This document shows, one piece after another, positions 16,772-25,654 of a DNA stretch of 64,000 nucleotides; position 1 is the stretch's first letter; each line of letters starts with the position of its first letter. The notes below the pieces were generated by a model that worked only from the letters and a program-made list of their open reading frames with translations, made no database searches and was not told where the DNA came from. The stretch is from Marivivens donghaensis (GTDB taxonomy: Bacteria > Pseudomonadota > Alphaproteobacteria > Rhodobacterales > Rhodobacteraceae), in assembly GCF_011806565.1 (NCBI RefSeq), contig NZ_JAATOP010000008.1, forward strand, positions 1 to 64,000. The letters are read 5' to 3'. Both the position numbers and the translations under genes were made by a program.

Positions 16772-17146
16772 GACTTTAGTCCTTTAAGTCTTTTGCGCTG
16801 AAAAACGCGCGTTGGTCACGGCAGGGAAATCAATCTGCGAGGGGGTTTGTTCCTGCTTGATGAAACAATCAGGAGGGGCAGCGCGTTTTAGTATCATGAA
16901 TGTAACGGTCGCTGCTCGTGCGAAAAGTTTCGCGCAGACGCAGCACCAACAATGGATACAAATATGTTCCTGTTTTTGCTGTATAAAAAGATCATCCGCA
17001 AGTAACCCACTGGCCGACAGATCCACGCATCAAGATACAATGTGCAGATTTATTTGTCGGGCTATGGAACTTTAAGCGACGCTGTGCGTACCCTGCGCGC
17101 GAGGCTCGAACCCCTCTTTACCGAGCCGGAAGTCTAAGGAATTTTC
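16772..17146. other. Divergent intergenic region
   Basis: 375 bases between the divergent DUF481 and histidine-phosphatase genes. AT content is raised around 16960-17010 and 17040-17070, as expected of promoters. I see no conserved RNA, no clear operator and no credible small gene; open frames across it lack ribosome binding sites. Confidence 0.5.
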
Positions 17147-17791
17147 ATGGGTACGATTACTTTCGTGCGTCATGGGCAAGCCAACTCCCATGCCGATAAT
17201 GAAGACGATTACGACCGCCTTTCGGAGCTCGGTCACCAACAGGCCGAGTGGCTTGGCGAGTGGCTTGACGCACAGGGCGAGGCCTTTGATCACGTCATCA
17301 CAGGCAGTATGCGCCGTCATCTCGAAACCGCGCGTGGCGCTGGTTTCGATGAGTTCGATATCGATGAACGTCTAAACGAGCTCGACTATTTCAACCTCAG
17401 CAAAGCGCTGTCCGATGCGAACGGAACGCCCCTTCCGACGGGTGAAGAGTTCGTTCACCACATCGGTCTCGTGATCGAAGCGTGGCACCGTGCGGAGATC
17501 AAAGGTCACGAGACGTTCGCCAGCTTCGAGACTCGCGTTGCGCAGGTCTTGGACCTCGCCGTTCAGCCCGGTCGCAATGTGCTTTGCATCACGTCAGGCG
17601 GCGTTATCGCCATGATCATGCGGCACCTGCTCGACCTCGCGCCGCGCCAGATGGCGATGATGACCGTTCCGATTTACAACAGCTCGCTTCACCGCGTTCA
17701 TGTTTCGCCGGTGGGGCCGCTCCTCGCCGGTTTCAATGCAATTCCCCATCTGGAGGCCGCAGACCGTGTCCACGCCCGCACCCACTTCTAA
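17147..17791 (+). CDS. Histidine phosphatase family protein
   Basis: 214 aa. The phosphoglycerate-mutase-like signature FVRHGQAN stands at residues 5-12 with the nucleophilic His, SMRRHLETA supplies the second phosphate-binding Arg, and TSGGVIAM replaces the usual SHGG-type motif. In this replacement the second catalytic His is not in its standard place, so activity should be checked. Substrate unknown. TAAGGA lies upstream of the ATG. Its last 26 bases overlap the next gene, so the two are coupled. Confidence 0.88.
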   Translation: MGTITFVRHGQANSHADNEDDYDRLSELGHQQAEWLGEWLDAQGEAFDHVITGSMRRHLETARGAGFDEFDIDERLNELDYFNLSKALSDANGTPLPTGEEFVHHIGLVIEAWHRAEIKGHETFASFETRVAQVLDLAVQPGRNVLCITSGGVIAMIMRHLLDLAPRQMAMMTVPIYNSSLHRVHVSPVGPLLAGFNAIPHLEAADRVHARTHF

Positions 17792-18827
17792 CGTCCATCT
17801 CTGGGTCCGCGCCGAGCAGCGCCCGCGCGAAGAACGTGTCGGCCTGACACCCAATGGCGCGGCGGAACTCATCGCCAAAGGTTTCCGCGTCACGGTCGAG
17901 AAAAGCTCCCAGCGCATTATCCCCATTGCCGAATACACTGCGGTCGGCTGCGAAACTGCGCCCGAGGGAAGCTGGGAACACGCGCCCTCCGACGCGATTA
18001 TCTTTGGCCTGAAGGAACTGCCCGAGACTGGTACGCCGCTGAAGCACCGCCACATCATGTTCGGCCATGCCTACAAAGGTCAGGCTTCGGGCCGCGTCCT
18101 GTTGGACCGGTTCAAGGCAGGCGGCGGTAAACTTTATGACCTCGAATACCTGACGGCGGCGAACGGTCGCCGCGTTGCGGCCTTCGGCTACTGGGCGGGC
18201 TACGCAGGCGCTGCGGTCAGTGGATTGGCCTATGCGGCTCAGGCTAAGGGCGAAACCTGTCCGTCCGTCGATACGTTCGTGAGCGCCGAAGCGATGGCGC
18301 AGGCCGTTCGCGATGCATTGGCAGGCGCGACGCCCAGCGCGCTGATTATCGGTGCTTTGGGGCGTGTCGGAACGGGCGCTACCGACCTTTGCGAGCGCGC
18401 TGGCATCTCCGTCACCAAATGGGATCTGGCCGAAACCGCAAGCGGCGGCCCGTTCCCCGAAGTGCTGGAACATGACCTGTTCTTCAACTGCATCCTCGCC
18501 AGCCCGGGGTGCCCCGTATTCGTCCCCGAAACTGCCAAAACCGCCAAGCGGAACCTGCGGGTCATCGGTGACATCGCCTGCGACCCGCAGAGCGATTTCT
18601 CTCCGGTCAAAGTCTATGATCACGAAACGACTTGGGCAGAGCCGGTCGTGCGTGCTCACGACAATCCTGTGCTCGACGTGATGGCGATCGACAACCTGCC
18701 GTCGCTTCTGCCGAAAGAGAGCAGCGATGATTACGCGTCCCAACTACTGCCGCATCTGGCCACGCTGGACCGCATAGACGACAACGTCTGGGGCCGCGCA
18801 AAGGCGATTTTCGACGAGAAAGTCTGA
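17766..18827 (+). CDS. Saccharopine dehydrogenase / alanine dehydrogenase N-domain family enzyme
   Basis: 353 aa from GTG 17766, supported by TGGAGG nine bases upstream; an ATG at 17736 lacks one. The N-terminus carries the family pattern VRAEQRPREERVGLTPNGAAELIAKGF..., typical of LYS1-type saccharopine dehydrogenases and alanine dehydrogenases, and there is a central Rossmann motif (ALIIGALGRVGTGATDL). LYS1-type enzymes cleave saccharopine to lysine and 2-oxoglutarate with NAD+. No lysine-catabolic partner is nearby, so direction and substrate are uncertain. It overlaps the phosphatase gene by 26 bases. Confidence 0.82.
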   Translation: MSTPAPTSNVHLWVRAEQRPREERVGLTPNGAAELIAKGFRVTVEKSSQRIIPIAEYTAVGCETAPEGSWEHAPSDAIIFGLKELPETGTPLKHRHIMFGHAYKGQASGRVLLDRFKAGGGKLYDLEYLTAANGRRVAAFGYWAGYAGAAVSGLAYAAQAKGETCPSVDTFVSAEAMAQAVRDALAGATPSALIIGALGRVGTGATDLCERAGISVTKWDLAETASGGPFPEVLEHDLFFNCILASPGCPVFVPETAKTAKRNLRVIGDIACDPQSDFSPVKVYDHETTWAEPVVRAHDNPVLDVMAIDNLPSLLPKESSDDYASQLLPHLATLDRIDDNVWGRAKAIFDEKV

Positions 18828-18830
18828 GAC

Positions 18831-19193
18831 TTAGTTCGCCGTCTCGACGCAGTGACGGCGGAATGCACGCTTGAGAAGGTCCATCTCCGCACGGAGTTGG
18901 GCCACCTCCGCCCGAATATCCTCTTCCATGACATCGCCGCACACGAGCACGAAATCACCGATGGTTTCGTCCGTTTCCGCGTCGATCACGAGGAAGGTCT
19001 GGATGCCGTCGGAAATGTAATCGGACGGGATCGCACAGGAAACGCGGTAGCCGCCGTCCGCCTCGCGCACGGTGACGTTCGGCAACTCTTCACCCAGAAT
19101 GCGTACGGCGATTTTCGGCGGCGTTGATGCGCCAGTGACGACGGCATCCCATTTGCCACCCAAGATACGCGACTGTCCGATTGTGAGGGTCAT
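18831..19193 (-). CDS. Conserved-looking protein of unknown function, partner of the gene at 19207
   Basis: 120 aa from ATG 19193 (CAGGAG upstream). The first 85 residues are predicted beta-rich (LTIGQSRILGGKWDAVVTG, VTVREADGGYRVSCAIP, TFLVIDAETDETIGDFVLV) and the last 30 form an amphipathic helix (EDIRAEVAQLRAEMDLLKRAFRRH), probably an oligomerisation coil. No signal peptide. It starts 13 bases after the stop of the upstream gene, so the two form an operon. Family not recognised. Confidence 0.75.
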   Translation of the reverse strand: MTLTIGQSRILGGKWDAVVTGASTPPKIAVRILGEELPNVTVREADGGYRVSCAIPSDYISDGIQTFLVIDAETDETIGDFVLVCGDVMEEDIRAEVAQLRAEMDLLKRAFRRHCVETAN

Positions 19194-19206
19194 ACAAGGC
19201 TCCTGT

Positions 19207-19965
19207 TCAGAGGTCGGCACGCGGATAGCGGCAGAAAGTGACATCGCGGATCGTAACCTGATTCATCTGCGGACCTTCGAAAATCAGATCGACCCAGGCC
19301 TGCTCGATCCGTTTTTCGTTCAGGTCCGAATATCCCAAGTCGAACTCGACGCTCAGATGATCGGCATTAAGGTCCAGCTCCCGCACGATCTGTTCGACGT
19401 TCGGGCCGTGTTTGATGTTGAGGCGAGCAAAAATCTCGATAGGGCGTTCGCACTGGACGATCGGCTCCATCCGGATCAGGTGGCGGGTTTTTAGAGCGTC
19501 ACACGCACTATCCGGCAGGTCGATCGCGAGGCTGAGGAACGTGCCCGCGAATTCGTACACCTCCAGCCGCAGACCGAACGGTGCAAGGTCGGCCTCTCGC
19601 GTGTTGCGCAACTGGCGGAACGCCATCTCGTTGTAGCGGCAGTCGTGGAACAGCGTGATCTCGTCGCCGATCACCGTACGGGAGGCGACAGACACAACGC
19701 CGCGCTCTGCCAGCGGGACGCGCCAGGTATTGGGCCGCCACGACCAATCAGTGCCGCGCGGGCGGGGGAATTGCTCCGACCCGACAGCCGGCAGCAGCAA
19801 ACGATCGTTCGCGTGCCTGATGCCGTTGTCCAAAAGTGCGCGCCAACGGCGCATACGGGAACGCGCGGGGCGTAGGTCTTCGAATGTCAGCTTAGAGACA
19901 TCCTGACGAAGTCGCTCGATACGCGCAGATGTCAGTCGATTTCTCCAGCGGCTGATCAGACCCAT
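19207..19965 (-). CDS. Uncharacterised protein, possibly DUF6478 family
   Basis: 252 aa, cytosolic, no membrane segment. Arg-rich N-terminal helix (LISRWRNRLTSARIERLRQDVSKL), then a mostly beta region with WSWRPNTWRVPLAERG, GDEITLFHDCRYNEMAFRQLRN and FAGTFLSLAIDLPDSA. The length and motifs recall an uncharacterised Rhodobacterales family (DUF6478, from memory and unverified). It is first in a two-gene unit with 18831. Function unknown. Confidence 0.75.
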   Translation of the reverse strand: MGLISRWRNRLTSARIERLRQDVSKLTFEDLRPARSRMRRWRALLDNGIRHANDRLLLPAVGSEQFPRPRGTDWSWRPNTWRVPLAERGVVSVASRTVIGDEITLFHDCRYNEMAFRQLRNTREADLAPFGLRLEVYEFAGTFLSLAIDLPDSACDALKTRHLIRMEPIVQCERPIEIFARLNIKHGPNVEQIVRELDLNADHLSVEFDLGYSDLNEKRIEQAWVDLIFEGPQMNQVTIRDVTFCRYPRADL

Positions 19966-20041
19966 ATCCGGTAGGTTCCTGCTAACATTCTGCGATTTGA
20001 AACTTCAACACCGACACGCCGTCGGGTCAAGCTGGTAACCG

Positions 20042-20635
20042 CTATTCCCGATTCACTGCAACTGTCTGATGTAAAAGAGATAGCCCCTCGGCATTTTCGA
20101 CTGGTAAATGCGCATAGCCACGCACCGAAACGGTCATCAGACGACCGCCTGCATCGAAGAACGCCCGCCACTCGCTCTGTTCGAGGTTGGCAAAACGCGG
20201 ACGCCCCATATCGGTGAAGTGGACTTCGACTGTGTTGCCGACGACCTCGACCGCGTCGATCTGGATCGATTGCGCATTGCCGTCGGAGGCAAGCACGCCG
20301 CCCCCCGCTTCGGTGCCGAGCATGTCGCGCAGCTTTGACTCGTTCCCCGCAATGACGGCAGAGCCGGCGGAGCCGACCTGAACCGTAATCACCGCATCCG
20401 TTCCGGGCCGCGTGGTCGAGATCGATTGCACGTAGCACGGCGCCATCGCGACAAATCCGTGCTCGGGCAGGCTGGCCTCGGTGATGATGCAATATCCTTC
20501 AGGAGCTTTCACGCGCGCTTCGCCGCCATAGACCGCCTGATTGCGCACCGGCAATCGCAGCGCCCCTTCGGCACAAGCGGCCAGAAAGAGCGACGCACCG
20601 ATCAGTGTGCCCTTGATCCACAAGCCGTAACGCAT
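20042..20635 (-). CDS. Putative lipoprotein of unknown function
   Basis: 197 aa from ATG 20635 (GGGAGC upstream). N-terminal signal with a lipobox LAAC (residues about 17-20), so lipidation and membrane anchoring are likely. The mature protein has two further cysteines (YCIITEA, APCYVQS) and is otherwise soluble. It is divergent from a CPBP protease gene, 121 bases away. No family recognised; role in the envelope inferred only from the lipobox. Confidence 0.78.
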   Translation of the reverse strand: MRYGLWIKGTLIGASLFLAACAEGALRLPVRNQAVYGGEARVKAPEGYCIITEASLPEHGFVAMAPCYVQSISTTRPGTDAVITVQVGSAGSAVIAGNESKLRDMLGTEAGGGVLASDGNAQSIQIDAVEVVGNTVEVHFTDMGRPRFANLEQSEWRAFFDAGGRLMTVSVRGYAHLPVENAEGLSLLHQTVAVNRE

Positions 20636-20756
20636 GAGTGCTCCCGTTTGTCCCGCCAAGAGGTGTACGGAACTCGGCCAAGTCAAACAACTCCAATGAG
20701 TTATAAAATTGCGGCGATCTTGCGGACAGCGGATACGGCGCACTACATTGAGCCCC

Positions 20757-21665
20757 ATGACATTGCCCGCCGCGTACCGGCCCCTTCGCGCATTCGCCGA
20801 AGCTGCCCGCCCGAATGATGCACCGATCCGTACGCTCACCGGCTTCCTCATGGTCGGAATGGGCTACTACCTGCTGTTTCCGTTAGTCTTCGGCCCGTTT
20901 GTCTACGGCGACGACTTTGAGATGTCGGACCCGATGCCGCTGGACGGATTGCTGCTTTTGCTGGCTCCGCTGGTTGGTCTGCTACTTCTGCGCCTCGTCC
21001 TCTACCGCCTCCATGGGCGCGGGCTGCGTAGCGCGATGGGTAATTCGTTGTCAGCAGCCAATATCGCAGTGCCGATCGGAGCATTCGCCCTGCTGATCTC
21101 GCTCGTCGCGATGCTGTTGCCACCTTGGGTCGTCCCGTTCGAAGTCGCGCCATTAGTGCCTTGGTTCATCACCATGGTGATCGGCCTCCCGCTCCTGCTC
21201 ATTCAGGTGAGCTTCGAAGAAATCCTTTTCCGCGGCTACCTCCAGCAACAGATCGCAGCACGGACAGAAAACCCACTGCTCTGGATGGTGTTGCCGTCGG
21301 TCATCTTTGGCGGAGCGCACTTTTTTAACGCCGAAACCACCTACTACGGCATCGCCTATTCCATTTGGGCCACGATGCTCGGACTGGCGTTTGCCGACCT
21401 GACAGCCCGCCACGGCACCATCGGTCCGGCCATCGCATTGCACTTTGCCATCAACTTCAGCCGCATGTTTGTCGTCGGCTCGGACGACACACCGTTCGCT
21501 GCGCTTGCGCTTTTACGCGTGAACGTCATGTCCGATGGCGCACCGTTCGAGGCGGATGTCTTTTTGCAACCTCAGGGAATTGCCGTTATTTTCGGCCTCG
21601 TATTGGTTTGCGCCATTCAGATCGCGCCGCTTTGGTTGCTGGCGCGCTACATTATCAGGCGTTGA
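20757..21665 (+). CDS. CPBP family intramembrane metalloprotease
   Basis: 302 aa, about eight hydrophobic segments. The catalytic motifs of the CPBP (CAAX protease/bacteriocin-processing, Abi) family are present: EEILFRGYLQ (EExxxR) and FGGAHFFN (FxxxH), followed by ATMLGLAFADLTARHGTIGPAIALHFAINF with a third conserved His. It is expected to cleave substrates within the inner membrane using zinc. Substrate unknown. Start at ATG 20757; accD follows after 58 bases on the same strand. Confidence 0.9.
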   Translation: MTLPAAYRPLRAFAEAARPNDAPIRTLTGFLMVGMGYYLLFPLVFGPFVYGDDFEMSDPMPLDGLLLLLAPLVGLLLLRLVLYRLHGRGLRSAMGNSLSAANIAVPIGAFALLISLVAMLLPPWVVPFEVAPLVPWFITMVIGLPLLLIQVSFEEILFRGYLQQQIAARTENPLLWMVLPSVIFGGAHFFNAETTYYGIAYSIWATMLGLAFADLTARHGTIGPAIALHFAINFSRMFVVGSDDTPFAALALLRVNVMSDGAPFEADVFLQPQGIAVIFGLVLVCAIQIAPLWLLARYIIRR

Positions 21666-21723
21666 TTGCATTTCCCAAAGGGCAGGCTTATGTCCCTTGT
21701 GACAGCGAATAAAGGCTTTCGGA

Positions 21724-22662
21724 ATGAACTGGATTACAAACTACGTCCGCCCCACGATTACATCGCTCTTCGCCCGCCGCGAAGTACCTGACAATCTGTG
21801 GACCAAGTGTGACGAGTGCGGAACGATGTTGTTCCACCGTGAGCTCGCCGACAACCAGAACGTCTGCACCAACTGCGGTCACCACATGGCGATCACCCCG
21901 CGCGAGCGTTTCAACGCTCTGTTCGACGGCGGCGTCTTCACCGAAGTCAGCGTTCCGGAGCCGATCGAAGATCCGCTGAAATTCCGCGACCAGAAGAAAT
22001 ACACCGACCGCATGAAGGCCGCCCAGAAGAAGACGGGCGAAAAAGAAGCCATGCTCGTGGCCGAGGGCGAGATTTTCCGCACGCCCATCGTCGCTGCCGC
22101 TCAGGACTTCAGCTTCATGGGTGGTTCGATGTCCATGTACGTCGGCAACGCCATCATCGCCGCAGCGGAGCGCGCTGTCGCTCTGGGTCGTCCGCTGGTT
22201 CTGTACTCTGCTGCGGGCGGCGCCCGTATGCAGGAAGGCATCCTGTCGCTGATGCAGATGCCGCGCACCACGATTGCGGTCGACATGCTCAAAGAAGCCG
22301 GCCTGCCCTATATCGTCGTGCTCACCCACCCGACGACCGGCGGCGTGACGGCTTCCTACGCAATGCTGGGCGACGTTCATATCGCTGAACCGAACGCGCT
22401 GATCTGCTTCGCTGGCCCACGCGTGATCGAACAGACCATCCGCGAGAAACTGCCCGAAGGTTTCCAGCGCGCCGAATACCTGCTCGACCACGGTATGCTT
22501 GACCGCGTGACCCCGCGCACGAAGCAGAAAGAAGAGCTGGCGACGATCATCCGCTTGATGATGAACATGGAGCCCGCCGTGATTGCCGAGCTGCCCGAGC
22601 CTGAAAACGAAGCGATCGCCCTTCCCGAAACTCCGGCAGCACAGCCGGAAGCCGAGAAGTAA
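21724..22662 (+). CDS. accD: Acetyl-CoA carboxylase carboxyltransferase subunit beta
   Basis: 312 aa. With AccA it transfers carboxyl from biotin to acetyl-CoA to make malonyl-CoA for fatty-acid synthesis. An N-terminal zinc ribbon has C29, C32, C48 and C51; the crotonase-like core includes [13 protein letters not shown] and [11 protein letters not shown] (oxyanion loops), then [15 protein letters not shown] strong terminator follows, so folC has its own transcription start or depends on read-through. The accD-folC order is common across bacteria. Confidence 0.97.
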   Translation: MNWITNYVRPTITSLFARREVPDNLWTKCDECGTMLFHRELADNQNVCTNCGHHMAITPRERFNALFDGGVFTEVSVPEPIEDPLKFRDQKKYTDRMKAAQKKTGEKEAMLVAEGEIFRTPIVAAAQDFSFMGGSMSMYVGNAIIAAAERAVALGRPLVLYSAAGGARMQEGILSLMQMPRTTIAVDMLKEAGLPYIVVLTHPTTGGVTASYAMLGDVHIAEPNALICFAGPRVIEQTIREKLPEGFQRAEYLLDHGMLDRVTPRTKQKEELATIIRLMMNMEPAVIAELPEPENEAIALPETPAAQPEAEK

Positions 22663-22703
22663 TCAGGTTTCTGCGGCCATGCCGTAATCCGAACGACCTA
22701 TGC

Positions 22704-22735
22704 CGCGCCGCGAGTTATTTCGCGGCGCGTTTTTC
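22704..22735 (+). terminator. Terminator after accD
   Basis: Perfect 10-bp stem CGCGCCGCGA / TCGCGGCGCG with loop GTTATT, followed by TTTTTCG. Confidence 0.88.
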
Positions 22736-22770
22736 GTAAAAGACACTTATAACCACCCTTGGAGCCCCGA

Positions 22771-24039
22771 ATGACCTCCGACGTCGTCCTCGAACGCCTG
22801 ATGAGCCTCCACCCCAAAGTGATCGACCTCGTGCTCGACCGTGTGTGGCGTCTGCTGGACGCGCTAGACCACCCAGAACAAAAACTGCCGCCGGTCATTC
22901 ACGTCGCGGGCACCAACGGCAAAGGCTCGACCCAAGCGATGATCCGCGCCGGTCTCGAAACAGCGGGCAAGTCGGTCCACGCCTACACCTCGCCCCACCT
23001 CGCCCGTTTCCACGAACGCATCCGCCTTGCTGGTGAGTTGATTACCGAAGAGCATCTGATGGCCGTGCTGGAGGAATGCGAAACCGCGAACGGCGGCGAA
23101 CCGATCACCTACTTCGAGATCACGACAGTCGCCGCCCTGCTTGCCATGTCGCGTACGCCTGCCGACTACACCCTGCTCGAAGTCGGCCTCGGCGGTCGCC
23201 TCGACGCCACGAACGTAGTCGACCAACCCGCGCTGACCATCATCACGCCCGTCTCCATCGACCACGAACAGTTCCTCGGCAACACGCTCGCCAAGATCGC
23301 GGCAGAGAAAGCAGGCATTATCAAGCGCGGCGTACCCTGCATCGTGGGCCCGCAGCAGGACGAAGCGATGGAGGTCATCGAGGGCACCGCCGCCCGCCTC
23401 GGCGCGCCCCTCATCGCCTACGGCCAGCACTGGCACAGCTACGAGGAAAACGGCCGCCTGATCTATCAGGACGAACGCGGCCTTCTCGACCTGCCGATGC
23501 CCGCCCTGCCCGGCCCGCACCAGATCCAAAACGCAGGTGCTGCCATCGCCGCTCTCCGCCATCTCGGCTACGACGAGGCAGCTGCCGAAGGCGCCGTGAC
23601 CAAAACCTTCTGGCCCGCCCGCATGCAGCGCCTCAAGACCGGCCCGTTGGTCGACGCGGCAGGCACCGCAGAGCTCTGGCTGGATGGTGGCCATAATGCC
23701 GCCGGCGGCGAAGCCGTCGCCGCGACCCTCAGCCGAATGTCAGACAAGGACACCTTCCTCGTCTGCGGCATGCTCAATACCAAGGATACCGGCGGCTACA
23801 TGCGCCCCCTCGCAAAAATCGCCAAAGGTCTGACCGCTGTCTCGATCCCCGGCGAGCCAAACACCCTTCCCGCCGAAATCACCGCCAAAGCTGCGAAGAA
23901 CGCCGGTTTCGAAAATGTCGCCATCGCAGATAACGCACTCGAAGCCATCCGCTCAATCACTGCGGCGAACCCGCAGGCTCGCATCCTGATCTGCGGCTCT
24001 CTCTATCTTGCGGGTCACATCCTACGCGAAAACGGCTGA
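22771..24039 (+). CDS. folC: Bifunctional folylpolyglutamate synthase/dihydrofolate synthase
   Basis: 422 aa. Adds glutamate to dihydropteroate and then to folates, using ATP. P-loop VAGTNGKGST at residues 47-56, Mur-ligase-type EVGLGGRLDATN, and SIDHEQFLG are all present; the C-terminal domain carries LDGGHNAAGG. ATG 22771 is preceded by GGAG; an in-frame TTG at 22759 is weaker. It follows accD on the same strand after a terminator. Confidence 0.95.
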   Translation: MTSDVVLERLMSLHPKVIDLVLDRVWRLLDALDHPEQKLPPVIHVAGTNGKGSTQAMIRAGLETAGKSVHAYTSPHLARFHERIRLAGELITEEHLMAVLEECETANGGEPITYFEITTVAALLAMSRTPADYTLLEVGLGGRLDATNVVDQPALTIITPVSIDHEQFLGNTLAKIAAEKAGIIKRGVPCIVGPQQDEAMEVIEGTAARLGAPLIAYGQHWHSYEENGRLIYQDERGLLDLPMPALPGPHQIQNAGAAIAALRHLGYDEAAAEGAVTKTFWPARMQRLKTGPLVDAAGTAELWLDGGHNAAGGEAVAATLSRMSDKDTFLVCGMLNTKDTGGYMRPLAKIAKGLTAVSIPGEPNTLPAEITAKAAKNAGFENVAIADNALEAIRSITAANPQARILICGSLYLAGHILRENG

Positions 24040-24070
24040 CCCTTCACGCTGACGAAAATACCTCAGGGTC

Positions 24071-24089
24071 CAAGGGGCAGCGCCCCTTG
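24071..24089. repeat. REP-like intergenic palindrome
   Basis: CAAGGGGC, AGC, GCCCCTTG forms a perfect 8-bp hairpin with no T-run, preceded by GAAAATACCTCAGGGTC. From memory, near-identical intergenic elements are scattered in Rhodobacterales genomes; this was not verified here. It lies between convergent folC and gabT. Confidence 0.45.
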
Positions 24090-24111
24090 CCCGAGCGCAC
24101 CAGCGCGAGAC

Positions 24112-24137
24112 AAAAAAGTGTGGCGCCCGAAGGCGCC
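24112..24137 (-). terminator. Terminator after gabT
   Basis: On the minus strand GGCGCC, TTCG, GGCGCC, then ACACTTTTTT. It is 12 bases past the gabT stop. Confidence 0.85.
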
Positions 24138-24148
24138 GCTCATTTGAA

Positions 24149-25420
24149 TTACATCGCTGCTTTGACCGACTGCTCCAGAAGCTCAAGCGCTTCCGCAAAC
24201 ACTTCGTCCTGAATAGTGATCGGCGCGAGGAAGCGGATAACGTTGCCGTAGACACCGCAGGTCAGCAGGATGAGGCCACGCTTTTGCGCCTCTGCACGCA
24301 CACGCGCCGCAAATTCGGCGTCAGGTGCCTTGCCCACCGGCGCGGCGAACTCCACGGCCACCATGAAGCCCGGACCACGAATGTCCGAGATATTCGGGCA
24401 CCACTCGCGCATTCCCTCCAAACGCTGACGCAGTTTGGAGCCAAGCTCGTTGGCACGCGCGCAGAGGTCCTCTTCTTCGATGACATCCAGCACAGCATTC
24501 GCCGCAGCGATACCGAGCGGATTACCACCATAAGTACCGCCCAGACCGCCGGGGTTGGCAGCGTCCATAACTTCAGCCTTACCCGTGACAGCGGCCAGCG
24601 GCAGACCACCGGCAAGGCCCTTTGCCATTGTGGTGAGGTCGGGCGCCGCGTCGTACTGCTCCATCGCGAACAGGGTGCCAGTACGGCCAAACCCCGTTTG
24701 GACCTCATCCGCAATCATCAGCGCGCCGATTTCGTCGCACATCGCACGAACTTCGCGGACCAGAGCGGCAGGCGCCGGATAGAAGCCACCCTCGCCCTGT
24801 ACGGGCTCAAGAATGATCGCAGCGACGCGTGCGGGATCGAGGTCGGCCTTGAACAATTGACGGATCGCGCCCATCGCATCCTCAACCGAGGTGCCGTGCA
24901 GGTCGATCGGGAACGGCACGTGGTAGACGTCGGGCATCATAGTACCGAAACCGGCCTTGTACGGCTGCACCTTGCCGGTCAGCGACATGCCCATGAACGT
25001 ACGGCCATGGAAGCCCCCACCGAAGGCGATGACAGCTTGGCGGCCAGTCGAGGCGCGCGCGATTTTCACCGCATTTTCAACGGCCTCGGCACCCGTGGTG
25101 ACAAAGATCGTCTTCTTCTCGAAATCACCCGGAACGGCGTTGTTCAGGCGCTCGGCCAGACGAATGTAGTTCTCGTACGGCATCACCTGATGGCAGGTGT
25201 GTGTGAAGCGGCCAAGCTGCTCTTCAACGGCGGCCATGACCTTCGGATGGCGGTGGCCGGTGTTCACGACGGCGATGCCTGCGGCGAAATCGATGTAGCG
25301 GTTACCCTCGACGTCCCACACCTCGGCGTTTTCGGCGCGGTCGACGTAAATCTGGGTCATCATGCCGACCCCACGAGCGATTGCAGACGTGCGACGTTCA
25401 GCGATTTCAGCGTTTTTCAT
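24149..25420 (-). CDS. gabT: 4-aminobutyrate transaminase (class III aminotransferase)
   Basis: 423 aa, PLP-dependent. VTTGAEAVENAVKIAR and AFGGGFHGRTFMGMSLTGK bind phosphate and cofactor, IADEVQTGFGRTG holds the conserved Asp, and TMAKGLAGGLPLAAVTGK carries the Schiff-base Lys. Converts GABA plus 2-oxoglutarate to succinic semialdehyde plus glutamate; close relatives use other omega-amines, so substrate is from similarity. ATG 25420 is chosen over a GTG at 25438; neither has a good ribosome site. No gabD is adjacent. Confidence 0.88.
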   Translation of the reverse strand: MKNAEIAERRTSAIARGVGMMTQIYVDRAENAEVWDVEGNRYIDFAAGIAVVNTGHRHPKVMAAVEEQLGRFTHTCHQVMPYENYIRLAERLNNAVPGDFEKKTIFVTTGAEAVENAVKIARASTGRQAVIAFGGGFHGRTFMGMSLTGKVQPYKAGFGTMMPDVYHVPFPIDLHGTSVEDAMGAIRQLFKADLDPARVAAIILEPVQGEGGFYPAPAALVREVRAMCDEIGALMIADEVQTGFGRTGTLFAMEQYDAAPDLTTMAKGLAGGLPLAAVTGKAEVMDAANPGGLGGTYGGNPLGIAAANAVLDVIEEEDLCARANELGSKLRQRLEGMREWCPNISDIRGPGFMVAVEFAAPVGKAPDAEFAARVRAEAQKRGLILLTCGVYGNVIRFLAPITIQDEVFAEALELLEQSVKAAM

Positions 25421-25654
25421 AGGAAGAGAATCTTTCACGGATCGGAAAACTGCCTGACCTTACCGCCGCGCGGTCAATATGATCAAATTATTTCGACGCA
25501 GATTAGTCTGTTTCCGACCTTCAGGACACTTGACCGCGAATCATTCGATTCGCTAGATTCGTTGCAGCATTCGCTGTCCGGCACATAGCCTCACAGCACC
25601 AGTCCAGGCAGGGCGGGGAGGCGGGCCAAAACGGCTCGTCTTTCTGTTTGTGGC

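Noticed and set aside
24071-24089. CAAGGGGC/GCCCCTTG hairpin as a terminator of folC
   Set aside because: No T-run follows on the plus strand. It is better described as an intergenic palindrome.
25481-25496. GTCAATATGATCAA before gabT as an FNR box
   Set aside because: The two half-sites are direct, not inverted, repeats (TTGAT...TTGAC on one strand), so it does not form an FNR palindrome.
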